Of a stretch of 22,069 bases of DNA, positions 1-7,369 are shown one piece after another. The notes under the pieces are model-generated. The model was not told the origin of the DNA, did no database searches, and worked only from the letters and a program-made list of their open reading frames with translations. This stretch comes from Thermoleophilia bacterium (GTDB lineage Bacteria > Actinomycetota > Thermoleophilia > Gaiellales > Gaiellaceae). The stretch is from positions 1 through 22,069 of the forward strand of contig JACVRM010000016.1 of NCBI GenBank assembly GCA_014534415.1. Direction: 5' to 3'. Each line of letters starts with the position of its first letter. The stretch's first letter is position 1. Made by a program: the position numbers and the translations under genes.

Positions 1-1274
1 AGGGGCGTGATCATGATCATCCCCGTCTCCGTCTGCCACCACGTGTCGACGACGGGGCAGCGGTCGGCGCCGATGTGCTCGCGGTACCAGACCCACGCTT
101 CCGGGTTGATCGGCTCGCCGACGGAGCCGAGCAGCCGCAACGACGAGAGATCGTGGCGCTGCGCGTGCTCGGGGCCCCACTTCATGTGCGCGCGGATCGC
201 CGTCGGCGCCGTGTAGAGGATGTCGACGCCGTAACGTTCGACGATTGCCCACCAGCGGTCCTTGTCCGGGAAGTCGGGCGTGCCCTCGTAGAGCACGCCC
301 GTCGTGCCGTTGCAGAGCGGCCCGTAGACGATGTAGCTGTGGCCGGTGACCCAGCCGACGTCGGCGGCGCACCAGTAGACCGAGTCGGGCTTGACGTCGA
401 AGATGTAGTGGTGGGTCGTCGCTACCCCGACGAGGTAGCCGCCCGTCGTGTGCGCGATGCCCTTCGGCCTCGCGGTCGTGCCGCTCGTATAGAGCAGGTA
501 CAGCAGGTCTTCCGAGTCCATCGGCTCGCACGGGCACGACTCGGCGTCGGACGGCTGACCGTCGACCGCCTCATGCCACCAGACGTCCCGCGCGGTCGTC
601 ATGTTCACGTCGCCGCCTGTACGCCGAAGGACGACGCAGCCCCGCACGGCAGGCGACGCGGCCAGCGCCTCGTCGGCGTTCCGCTTGAGCGGGACGGTCG
701 CTCCTCGGCGCCAGCCCTCGTCTTGCGTGACGAGCAGTTCGCACTCCATGTCGTTGAGCCGCCCGGCGAGCGACTCGGCGGAGAAGCCGCCGAAGACCAC
801 GGTATGGGGCGCGCCGAGCCGGGCGCACGCGAGCATCGCGATCGGGAGCTCGGGCACCATGCCCATGTAGATCCCGACAGGCGTACCCTTGCGGACGCCG
901 AGCGAGCGCAGGGCGTTCGCAAAGCGGACGACCTCGGCCTGGAGCTCGGCGAAGGTGATCGTGCGGTATTCGCCGTCGGGTTCGCCCTCCCAGAAGTAGG
1001 CGACCTTGTCGCCGCCGCCAGCCTCGACATGGCGGTCGACGCAGTTGTAGGCGGCGTTCAGCGTGCCGCCGAGGAACCACTTCGCATAGGGCGCCTCCCA
1101 CTCGTAGAGCTTCGTGAAGGGCTCGAACCAGGTGACGCGCTCGCGCGCCTCGGTGTGCCAGAACTCGTCGGGGTCGCGGTCGTAGATGTCGGGCTGCGCG
1201 TTCGCCCGCGCGGCGAACTCCGGCGGCGGCGCATACCGGCGGTTCTCCGTCAGGATGGTCTCGATCGCCGTCAT
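1..1274 (-). CDS. acs: Acetyl-CoA synthetase (AMP-forming), N-terminal part
   Basis: Activates acetate with ATP to acetyl-AMP and then acetyl-CoA in the cytosol. About 424 codons are visible, starting at ATG 1274 (MTAIETILTENRRYAPP). The reading frame is still open at the window edge. Family members are about 650 residues, so the C-terminal third lies outside. Visible landmarks are the Acs N-terminal helical region, the TVVFGGFSAESL segment, the P-loop YTSGTTARPKG near residue 262, and the adenylation motif DTWWQTETG near residue 410. The P-loop has Ala-Arg where most Acs proteins have Gly-Lys, and the usual WWQTETGG reads WWQTETGM. Both are mild deviations. The peptidase gene upstream on the same strand ends 61 nt before this start, and I see no clear SD or promoter in the gap, so co-transcription is likely. 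The propionyl-CoA synthetase family is an alternative, but the overall text reads as Acs. Confidence 0.93.
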   Translation of the reverse strand, partial: MTAIETILTENRRYAPPPEFAARANAQPDIYDRDPDEFWHTEARERVTWFEPFTKLYEWEAPYAKWFLGGTLNAAYNCVDRHVEAGGGDKVAYFWEGEPDGEYRTITFAELQAEVVRFANALRSLGVRKGTPVGIYMGMVPELPIAMLACARLGAPHTVVFGGFSAESLAGRLNDMECELLVTQDEGWRRGATVPLKRNADEALAASPAVRGCVVLRRTGGDVNMTTARDVWWHEAVDGQPSDAESCPCEPMDSEDLLYLLYTSGTTARPKGIAHTTGGYLVGVATTHHYIFDVKPDSVYWCAADVGWVTGHSYIVYGPLCNGTTGVLYEGTPDFPDKDRWWAIVERYGVDILYTAPTAIRAHMKWGPEHAQRHDLSSLRLLGSVGEPINPEAWVWYREHIGADRCPVVDTWWQTETGMIMITP

Positions 1275-1335
1275 TCAGCACGTGCGCGCCGGGCTGAAGC
1301 CTGGCGGGCGGTCTCGCGGGACGTCGCCGCGTAGC

Positions 1336-2475
1336 TCACCGCGGCGCAAGGTCGTATGGAAAGCTCGTCAGGTTCTCGCAGCCGGCCTCGCCGACGACGA
1401 CCAGATCCTCGAGTCGGCAGCCGCCGAAACCCGACCGGTAGAGCCCGGGCTCGAGCGTGACCACGTCGCCGGCTACGAGCTCCTCGTGGCCGGTCATGCC
1501 GAGTGCCGGCTTCTCGTGCACCTCGAGACCGACGCCGTGGCCGAGCCCGTGGAAGAAGCCGTCCTCGAGCAGCCTGCCGGGCTCCTTCGAAAGCTGGGTC
1601 GGGTAGCCGTGCTCCTCGTAGAAGCGGCACGTCTCGATGTGGAGGTCGCGGCCCACGACCCCGGCGCGGACGCCGGCCACCGCCCGCTCGAGCGCCTCGA
1701 GCGTTAGCCGGTGGTACTCGACGAGCTCGTCAGGCGGCGTTCCCACCACGAAGGTCCTCGTCATGTCCGCGTAGCAGCCCGACTGCCGGTCGCGCGGGAA
1801 CAGGTCGATGACGACCGGCTCGTTCGGCGCGATCGGCCCGTAGCCCATCTCGTGCCCGATCGCTGTCTGCGCTCCGTGCGCCACGATGAACTCCTCGCCC
1901 GTCGTGTCATGCGCCGTCAACGCCTGACCGATCGCAGCCTTGATTCGCTCGCACGTGAGCGTCTCGCCGTCGAGCAGCAGCGTTCCGTCGCGCGGCCGGG
2001 CGCCGCCCAGCATGTCCCGCGCGACGCGCATTCCGGCCTCGGCGGCCAGCTGAGCACGGCGGATGCCGGCGAGCTCTGACTCGTTCTTGACGCGTCGCCG
2101 GTCGGAGAAGTGCTGGATGTCGGGAGAGAGGTCGATGCCGTTCGCACGGAGGTGGTCGGCGACTCCGAGCGGGAATGTCGGCGGCACGGACGCACTCCGG
2201 ATCCCGAGCTCGCGGCAGGTGCGGAGCGCCAGCTCGACGAGGATCTCGTCGCGCGACAGCCCCTGGGCGATCAATTCGTCGTAGCCAAGCTCCTCGAAGG
2301 GATGCACCTCGAGAGTGTCCACACCGCTCATGCGAGTGACTTCGTGCGCGTACACGGCGACGAAGCGGCGCCCGTCGTGCTCGGCGTAGACGAACTCGTC
2401 GGGCACCGGCACGGGCACCTCGTGCCGCATCGCCGGCGAGGTCATCGAGTCGCCGAAGATCAGGACGTCGACCAC
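1336..2475 (-). CDS. M24 family Xaa-Pro peptidase
   Basis: Cytosolic dinuclear-metal peptidase that cleaves X-Pro bonds (aminopeptidase P / prolidase fold), 379 aa. Residues 1-125 form a creatinase-like N-terminal domain, and residues 130-379 form the pita-bread catalytic domain. All five expected metal ligands are visible: D224 (VIDLFPRD), D237 (DMTRTF), H313 in HGLGHGVGLEVHE, E342 (LEPGLY) and E356 (RLEDLVVV). I chose GTG 2475 because the conserved-looking segment VDVLIFGDS begins right after it and a TAGGAT box sits 8 nt upstream. ATG 2445 or 2430 would cut into that segment. The gene is divergent from the amidohydrolase operon across 60 bp and is followed by acs 61 nt downstream. Whether it prefers dipeptides or longer peptides cannot be told. 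Confidence 0.9.
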   Translation of the reverse strand: MVDVLIFGDSMTSPAMRHEVPVPVPDEFVYAEHDGRRFVAVYAHEVTRMSGVDTLEVHPFEELGYDELIAQGLSRDEILVELALRTCRELGIRSASVPPTFPLGVADHLRANGIDLSPDIQHFSDRRRVKNESELAGIRRAQLAAEAGMRVARDMLGGARPRDGTLLLDGETLTCERIKAAIGQALTAHDTTGEEFIVAHGAQTAIGHEMGYGPIAPNEPVVIDLFPRDRQSGCYADMTRTFVVGTPPDELVEYHRLTLEALERAVAGVRAGVVGRDLHIETCRFYEEHGYPTQLSKEPGRLLEDGFFHGLGHGVGLEVHEKPALGMTGHEELVAGDVVTLEPGLYRSGFGGCRLEDLVVVGEAGCENLTSFPYDLAPR

Positions 2476-2483
2476 GGCGAGCG

Positions 2484-2489
2484 ATCCTA
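2484..2489 (-). promoter_or_regulatory. -10 box of the Xaa-Pro peptidase gene
   Basis: The minus strand reads TAGGAT, matching the TAnnnT core of a -10 box, and ends 8 nt before the GTG start. That distance puts the transcription start at or next to the start codon, so the mRNA would be leaderless. AGGA inside the box could instead act as an SD about 9 nt from GTG. No good -35 is visible. Confidence 0.5.
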
Positions 2490-2522
2490 GCGCGGCGCGG
2501 GCGGCTGCCCGGACGCTTTCCC

Positions 2523-2528
2523 TAGACT
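2523..2528 (+). promoter_or_regulatory. -10 box of the amidohydrolase / molybdenum hydroxylase operon
   Basis: TAGACT lies 7 nt before the GTG start at 2536, again the spacing of a leaderless transcript. There is no clear SD. The 60-bp gap to the divergent peptidase gene holds both -10 boxes, one per strand, 33 nt apart. No -35 hexamer is convincing. Confidence 0.45.
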
Positions 2529-2535
2529 CAGGCAC

Positions 2536-3687
2536 GTGGAAGAGGTGCTCCAGCGCGAGCGCGCGCTGATCGCTGCGTGGGACGAAGAGCTCCGGCGCGA
2601 GCTGCCCGCCGACGCCGACATCTTCGACGTGCACGTCCACCTCGGACACGACGTCGACGGCTTTCGCGGCGACTACGAAGACCTCGAGCGCCTCCAGGCG
2701 CGCTACGGCATCTCGCTGGCCTTCATGTTCTGCCTCGACGAGCCCGACCGGCATCCGGCGTTTCGCGCGGCAAACGATCGGACGCTCGCGTACGCGGAGC
2801 GTTCGGGCGGCCGGCTCGTGCCGTTCGTGCGACTCGACCTCGCCGAGCAGCCGGTCGAGGAGGCCGTGCGCTGCCTCGACCGTGGCGCACGCGGCATCAA
2901 GCTCCATCCGCGGGCTCAGCGGTTCCTGCTGAACGACGACCGGCTGGCGCCGATCTTCGAGCTCGCGGCGGATCGGCGCGTACCCATCCTCATCCACGGG
3001 GGCCGCGGCCTGCCGCCGATCGCCGACCACCTGGCCAGGCTCGTCGACCGCTACTCCGGAGCGCAGTTGATCATCGCGCATGCCGGCATCGCCGATCTCG
3101 CAGGCCTCGTCCACTACTTCGGCGGGCGGCCGGGTGTCTACTTCGACACGTCCGTGTGGAGCCCGCTCGATCTGATGGCGCTCTACCACGAGGTCTCGCC
3201 GGAGCAAGTTCTCTACGCGTCCGACTACCCGTACGGGCAGCAGCCGGCCTCGCTTCTCATCGCGCTCCGGACCGCGCGTGCCTCGGGGCTGGACGAAGCA
3301 CAGGTGCGGAACATGCTCGCCGGGACCGCGACGCGCCTCGCCGCCGGCGACCGTCCCGAGGCGCTGTCGCCGCCGCGCGGCGGCGGGACGTTCGCCCAGC
3401 CGATGGCTTTCGCCCGCATTCACCAGTACCTGTCGATGGCGACGCCGCTCCTGTGGACGCGGCAGCCGGACACCGTCGGTGTGCTCGGGCTCGCGCTCAA
3501 CGCCTGCCTCGAGCGCGACGGCAGCCAGGACGAGCGGGACCGGATCCGCGAGCTGCTCGTGACCGCGCGCGACCTGTGGCGGGTGATTCCCGAACTCGAG
3601 GACGAGAACGAGCTGCGGCAGATCAGCCGCGCCACCTTCCGGATGATCCACCTGGCGGACATCCTCGCAGTCACGACCGATGCTTGA
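2536..3687 (+). CDS. Amidohydrolase (COG2159-type, metal-dependent)
   Basis: TIM-barrel metal hydrolase of the amidohydrolase-2 group, 383 aa. The barrel covers about residues 27-265: H33-x-H35 (DVHVHLG), K122 and H124 (IKLHP), H154 (LIHGG), H182 (IAHAGI) and D230 (ASDYPYG), a complete set of candidate metal and catalytic residues. Residues 275-383 form a helix-rich tail that I do not recognise (starting near FAQPMAFARIHQYLS). The reaction is unknown. The family includes hydrolases and decarboxylases of cyclic or aromatic acids. The stop overlaps the next start by 8 nt, so it is translationally tied to the molybdenum hydroxylase subunits and probably acts on the same compound. GTG 2536 is chosen because it gives the full barrel and a -10 box lies just upstream. 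Confidence 0.85.
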   Translation: MEEVLQRERALIAAWDEELRRELPADADIFDVHVHLGHDVDGFRGDYEDLERLQARYGISLAFMFCLDEPDRHPAFRAANDRTLAYAERSGGRLVPFVRLDLAEQPVEEAVRCLDRGARGIKLHPRAQRFLLNDDRLAPIFELAADRRVPILIHGGRGLPPIADHLARLVDRYSGAQLIIAHAGIADLAGLVHYFGGRPGVYFDTSVWSPLDLMALYHEVSPEQVLYASDYPYGQQPASLLIALRTARASGLDEAQVRNMLAGTATRLAAGDRPEALSPPRGGGTFAQPMAFARIHQYLSMATPLLWTRQPDTVGVLGLALNACLERDGSQDERDRIRELLVTARDLWRVIPELEDENELRQISRATFRMIHLADILAVTTDA

Positions 3688-4117
3688 GCTGCGCGTCAAC
3701 GGCGGCGCGTTCGAGCTCGATGCGCCTGTCGGCACCTCGCTCGCGGACGCGCTCCGCGACCGGCTTGGCCTGACCGGCACGAAGATCGCGTGCAACGAGG
3801 GGCATTGCGGCGCCTGCACCGTCCAGCTCGACGGAGTGCCGATCCTGTCGTGCATCACGCTCGTCCATAGCGTCGGAGAACGCGAGGTGACGACGATCGA
3901 GGGGCTGCGTGACCACCCGCTCGTCGAGGCCTTCGTACGCGCCGACGCGCTCCAGTGCGGCTTCTGCACGCCCGGCCAGATCGTCTCCGCCGCCGCGCTC
4001 GTGGAGACTGATCCCGAGCCGGACCGCGACGTGATTCGGCATGCGATGGCCGGAAACCTCTGCCGCTGCGGGACGTACCCGCGCGTCGAGGAGGCGATCA
4101 CGACGTGGCGCGCCTGA
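3680..4117 (+). CDS. Molybdenum hydroxylase [2Fe-2S] subunit
   Basis: Small electron-transfer subunit of a xanthine-oxidase-family complex, 145 aa, a typical length. The ferredoxin-like half has C38, C43, C46 and C58 (CNEGHCGAC, then LSC), binding the distal [2Fe-2S] cluster. The helical half has C93, C96, C128 and C130 (QCGFCTPGQ and LCRCGTYP), binding the cluster nearest the molybdenum. It passes electrons from the Mo site in the large subunit towards the FAD subunit. The ATG overlaps the amidohydrolase stop by 8 nt, and the 3' end overlaps the large-subunit GTG by 13 nt, so the operon is tightly coupled. Function as a 2Fe-2S subunit is certain. The substrate is not known. Confidence 0.94.
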   Translation: MLELRVNGGAFELDAPVGTSLADALRDRLGLTGTKIACNEGHCGACTVQLDGVPILSCITLVHSVGEREVTTIEGLRDHPLVEAFVRADALQCGFCTPGQIVSAAALVETDPEPDRDVIRHAMAGNLCRCGTYPRVEEAITTWRA

Positions 4118-6423
4118 TCAAGACCGAGAAGGAGGTCGAGGGCCGCTACACCGAGCAGTGGGTCGTGGTCGAAGAGGACGTCCTCGACCAGTGGCCCGCC
4201 GGCGCCCGGCGGGTGGTCGGCCGCCCCGCAACCCGCGTGGACGGCCTCCAGCGCGCACGCGGCGAGGCGCGCTACACCGCCGACGTTCAGCTCCCCGGCA
4301 TGCTGCACACGGCCGTTCTGCGCAGCCCGCACGGGCGCGCCCGCGTGAAACGGCTCGACGTCGGCCGCGCGATGCAGGCGCCCGGCGTGCGCGGCGTCCT
4401 GACACCGCGCGAGCTCGCCGCGCGCGACGCGGCCGACTGGCCGGGCGAGCCGTCGGTCGGCCCGCACGCGAGCGAGGTGCTGACGTGCGAGCCGGGCTAC
4501 GCCGGCGCCCCGGTCGCAGCCGTCGGCGCGGAGACGTTCGGCCAGGCGCTCGCCGCGCTCTCGCTCGTGCGCGTCGATTGGGAGATCCTCGAGCCGCTGC
4601 TCGATGGTGACCAAGCGGTGCGGCGGGGGTCGTTGCTCGGCGAGCCGCGCCGCTACGAGCGCGGCGACCTCGACCGCGGCCTCGCGGAAGCGGATCTCGT
4701 GGTCGAGGCCAAGTACCGCACCCAGGTCGTCCTGCACAACGCGCTCGAGACCCACCAGTCCGTGTGCCGGTGGGAGGGCGACACGCTCGAGGTCTACACC
4801 TCGACGCAGTGGATCTGGGGTGTGCGCCGCGAGGTCGCCGAGGCGCTGGGCATTCCCGCAGACAGGGTTCGAGTCGTCTGCGAGTACATGGGCGGCGGCT
4901 TCGGGGCAAAGAACGACGCCGGAGACCACACCTTCATCGCCGCGGAGCTCGCGCGGCGGACGGGCCGGCCGGTCCGCTGCGCGCTGACGCGGCGCGACGA
5001 GAACCGGGCGACGGGGAACCGGAACGCGACGATTCAGCGGCTCGTCGCCGGCGCGCGCTCGGACGGGACGCTGACCGCCCTGGGCGGCGAGTTCGTCAAC
5101 GCGGTGGGCTACGACGGATTCTCCCCGTTCACGAGCGGGCCGATGCAGCTCCTCTACGGGTGCCCGAACGTGCGCACGGTGGACTACGGCGCCCAGCTCA
5201 ACACACCGCCGAACGCCGCCTTCCGAGCGCCCGGCTTCGTCGAGGGCACCTTCGGCCTGGAGTGCCTGCTCGACGAGCTGGCGGCGCGGCTCGACGTCGA
5301 CCCGCTCGAGCTGCGGCGGCGCAACCACGCCGACCACGACGCGAGCGACGAGAGGCCGTTCTCGTCCAAGCGGCTCATGGAGTGCTACCGGCGCGCCGAG
5401 ACCCATTGGGCACGGCGTGCCGAGGTCCGCGCCCGGTCGGAAGCGCCGTGGCGGCGCGGCGTGGGGCTCGCCAGCCAGGTGTGGTACGGCGGCGGCGGCC
5501 CCCCGTCCTACGCCTGGGTTCGCGTCGGCCCCGACGGCCGCGCGGCCGTCATCACGGCGATGCAGGACATCGGAACCGGCTCGCGGACCGCGATGGCGCA
5601 GATCGCCGCGGAGGAGCTCGGCCTGCCGCTCGACCGTGTCGACGTCGCGCTCGGCGACTCGGCACGCGGCCCGTACGCGTCCATCTCGGCCGGCTCGTCG
5701 ACGATCCCGAGCATGGGTCCCGCCGTCCGGTCTGCAGCAGCCGATGCGGCCCGGCAAATCGTCGAGATCGCCGCTCAGCGCTACGACCGCGAGGAGCGCG
5801 TGCTGTCGCTCCGCGACGGCCACGTCGTCTCGACGGACGGCGGCTCCTGGCCGCTCGAGGAGATCGCCGGCCTGCTCGGCGACGGGCAGATCCTCGGCAA
5901 GGGCGCCCGCGGTCCCAATCCCGCGGGCATGCGTGTGCTCACGTTCGGCGTGCAGGTCGCGGAGGTCGCCGTCGACGTCGAGACGGGCGAGGTCCGCGTG
6001 GAGCGCCTCGCTGCGATCCACGACGTGGGCCGCGTGATCAACCCGCTGGGGGCCCGGAGCCAGGTCGAGGGAGGGATCATCCAGGCGCTCGGGCACACCC
6101 TCTCGGAGCAGCGGCTGCTCGACCCGCTGACGGGCGACGTCCTCACGCAGACGCTGGACGCGTACAAGCTGCCGACGATCGCCGACGTCCCCGAGATCGT
6201 CGTCGAGTTCGTCGACCAGCCCGACACGCACCTCACGAATCTCGGCGCGAAGGGGCTCGGCGAGCCGCCGATCGTCCCGACCGCCGCGGCAATCGCCAAC
6301 GCGATCCGTAACGCGACCGGCGCGGACGTCCGGTCGCTCCCGGTGAGCCGAGAGGAGATGTTGCGCGCGCTCCGCGAGACGCGCGGGCGCGCGGAGGAGC
6401 CCGTTGGAGCTTCGACGGCCTGA
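4105..6423 (+). CDS. Molybdenum hydroxylase large subunit (molybdopterin-binding)
   Basis: Catalytic subunit of the xanthine oxidase family, 772 aa, a normal length. After a charged 40-residue N-terminal stretch comes the a/b hammerhead (VVGRPATRVDG, GEARYTAD), then the cofactor domains: GGGFGAK at 263-269, AFRAPG at 372-377, and the C-terminal LGEPP whose E720 is the expected catalytic glutamate. The AYxCSFR loop of true CO dehydrogenases is absent, so a CoxL role is not supported. Hydroxylation of an aldehyde or N-heterocycle is the family expectation. GTG 4105 keeps the N-terminal stretch MARLIKTEKEVEGRY and overlaps the preceding gene by 13 nt. The stop overlaps the FAD gene by 20 nt. Cytosolic: no twin-arginine signal or membrane segment is seen. 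Confidence 0.93.
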   Translation: MARLIKTEKEVEGRYTEQWVVVEEDVLDQWPAGARRVVGRPATRVDGLQRARGEARYTADVQLPGMLHTAVLRSPHGRARVKRLDVGRAMQAPGVRGVLTPRELAARDAADWPGEPSVGPHASEVLTCEPGYAGAPVAAVGAETFGQALAALSLVRVDWEILEPLLDGDQAVRRGSLLGEPRRYERGDLDRGLAEADLVVEAKYRTQVVLHNALETHQSVCRWEGDTLEVYTSTQWIWGVRREVAEALGIPADRVRVVCEYMGGGFGAKNDAGDHTFIAAELARRTGRPVRCALTRRDENRATGNRNATIQRLVAGARSDGTLTALGGEFVNAVGYDGFSPFTSGPMQLLYGCPNVRTVDYGAQLNTPPNAAFRAPGFVEGTFGLECLLDELAARLDVDPLELRRRNHADHDASDERPFSSKRLMECYRRAETHWARRAEVRARSEAPWRRGVGLASQVWYGGGGPPSYAWVRVGPDGRAAVITAMQDIGTGSRTAMAQIAAEELGLPLDRVDVALGDSARGPYASISAGSSTIPSMGPAVRSAAADAARQIVEIAAQRYDREERVLSLRDGHVVSTDGGSWPLEEIAGLLGDGQILGKGARGPNPAGMRVLTFGVQVAEVAVDVETGEVRVERLAAIHDVGRVINPLGARSQVEGGIIQALGHTLSEQRLLDPLTGDVLTQTLDAYKLPTIADVPEIVVEFVDQPDTHLTNLGAKGLGEPPIVPTAAAIANAIRNATGADVRSLPVSREEMLRALRETRGRAEEPVGASTA

Positions 6424-7243
6424 GACGGTCGAGGACATCGTTGCCATGCTAGGCAACGGATCGGTCGGACTCGCCGGCGGCACGGATCTCGTGCCCCTGC
6501 TGCGCGACGGGATCGTCCGCGCCGACACGCTCGTCGACCTGTCGCGCGGGGTGCCACGCGGCGTGGCCGACGGACGGATCGGCGCCGGCGCGACGCTCGC
6601 CGAGCTCGAGGTCGATCCCCAGGTGCCGGACGCGCTCCGCGAGGCCTGCCGACTCGCTGCCTCGCCGCAGCTTCGCGCCATGGGCACGATCGGCGGCAAC
6701 CTCCGCCAGGCCACGCGCTGCTGGTACTGGCGGCTGAAGTACCCCTGCTACCTGCACGGTGGAGATCGCTGTCACGCGCGCGAAGGCGAGCACCGCGAGC
6801 ACGCCATCTTCGGCAACGAGCGCTGTGCGTCCGCACACCCGTCCGACGTCGCAGCCGCCCTGATCGCGCTCCGCTCGCGCGCCCGGACGACTCGCCGCGA
6901 GCTCGCCGTCGAGGAGCTCTACCGCCTGCCGACCGACGACGACCGCGACGTCGTCGCCCTCGCGGCGGACGAGCTGATCGTCGAGCTGGAGGTCCCGACG
7001 CCGCGGGCAAGTGTCTACCTGAAGGCGATGGACCGGCAGCGATGGGCGTTTCCACTCGTCGGGGTCGCGGCCGCTCGATTCGAAGACGGCGTCTCGCTCG
7101 CGTTGGCCGGTGTGGCGCCGATCCCCTGGCCGCTGGCGGGCGCCGCCGACCTCGAGGCGGCCACGCCACTGCCCGGCACGGCCTACAAGGTCGAGATCGC
7201 CCGGGCCCTGGTGGCGCGGGCGCTGGCTGCAGTCGGCGCGTAA
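6404..7243 (+). CDS. Molybdenum hydroxylase FAD subunit with a four-cysteine insert
   Basis: FAD-binding subunit, 279 aa, that hands electrons to the final acceptor. The N-terminal PCMH-type FAD domain shows AGGTDLVPLL (24-33) and GTIGGNLRQ (94-102). The C-terminal half is the CO-dehydrogenase flavoprotein-C type. Between them, C106, C115, C123 and C141 occur in a pattern (RCWYWR, PCYLHGGDRC, ERCASAHPSD) like that of E. coli PaoB and Thauera HcrB, where the matching cysteines bind an extra [4Fe-4S] cluster. The TTG start at 6404 is supported by a strong GGAGGAG SD ending 4 nt upstream. The upstream part lies inside the large-subunit gene. A 126-bp gap with a hairpin follows, probably the operon end. 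Confidence 0.92.
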   Translation: MELRRPETVEDIVAMLGNGSVGLAGGTDLVPLLRDGIVRADTLVDLSRGVPRGVADGRIGAGATLAELEVDPQVPDALREACRLAASPQLRAMGTIGGNLRQATRCWYWRLKYPCYLHGGDRCHAREGEHREHAIFGNERCASAHPSDVAAALIALRSRARTTRRELAVEELYRLPTDDDRDVVALAADELIVELEVPTPRASVYLKAMDRQRWAFPLVGVAAARFEDGVSLALAGVAPIPWPLAGAADLEAATPLPGTAYKVEIARALVARALAAVGA

Positions 7244-7281
7244 CGACTCTGCGCCAACCTACCCACAGCTGCGTCGCCGCG

Positions 7282-7308
7282 CGTTCGTCCGGGGACTGTC
7301 CCCGAACG
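7282..7308. terminator. Hairpin after the molybdenum hydroxylase operon (possible terminator or dispersed palindrome)
   Basis: CGTTC / GAACG arms enclose GGGGA-CTG-TCCCC, with four unpaired bases (GTCC) on the left side. The core GGGGACTGTCCCC is a 13-nt palindrome. It lies 38 nt after the FAD gene stop. No T-tract follows, so a rho-independent terminator is only one reading. A genome-wide repeated palindrome is another. Confidence 0.45.
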
Positions 7309-7355
7309 TGTGGCGAAACCGTGACGATCCACCCCCAGTCGCGCGACGCCGCCGC

Positions 7356-7361
7356 TAGCAT
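7356..7361 (+). promoter_or_regulatory. -10 box of the cyclophilin gene
   Basis: TAGCAT fits TAnnnT and ends 8 nt before GTG 7370, with no SD in between. This is the leaderless spacing seen at several other transcription-unit starts in the window. No -35 is recognised. Confidence 0.45.
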
Positions 7362-7369
7362 CGGCCGCC

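Noticed and set aside
75..1334. A 419-codon plus-strand frame opposite acs.
   Set aside because: It is the antisense shadow of a clear acetyl-CoA synthetase gene and has biased, low-complexity composition.
1336..6714. A 1792-codon open frame on the minus strand.
   Set aside because: Only its last 379 codons are a real peptidase. The rest runs antisense to the molybdenum hydroxylase genes, is rich in Arg/Asp/Pro and has no domain. Long antisense frames are expected at this GC content.
4105..7243. Assignment of the molybdenum hydroxylase as carbon monoxide dehydrogenase (CoxSLM).
   Set aside because: The AYxCSFR active-site loop is missing, and the FAD subunit has the extra four-cysteine region, which points to PaoABC/HcrABC-like enzymes.
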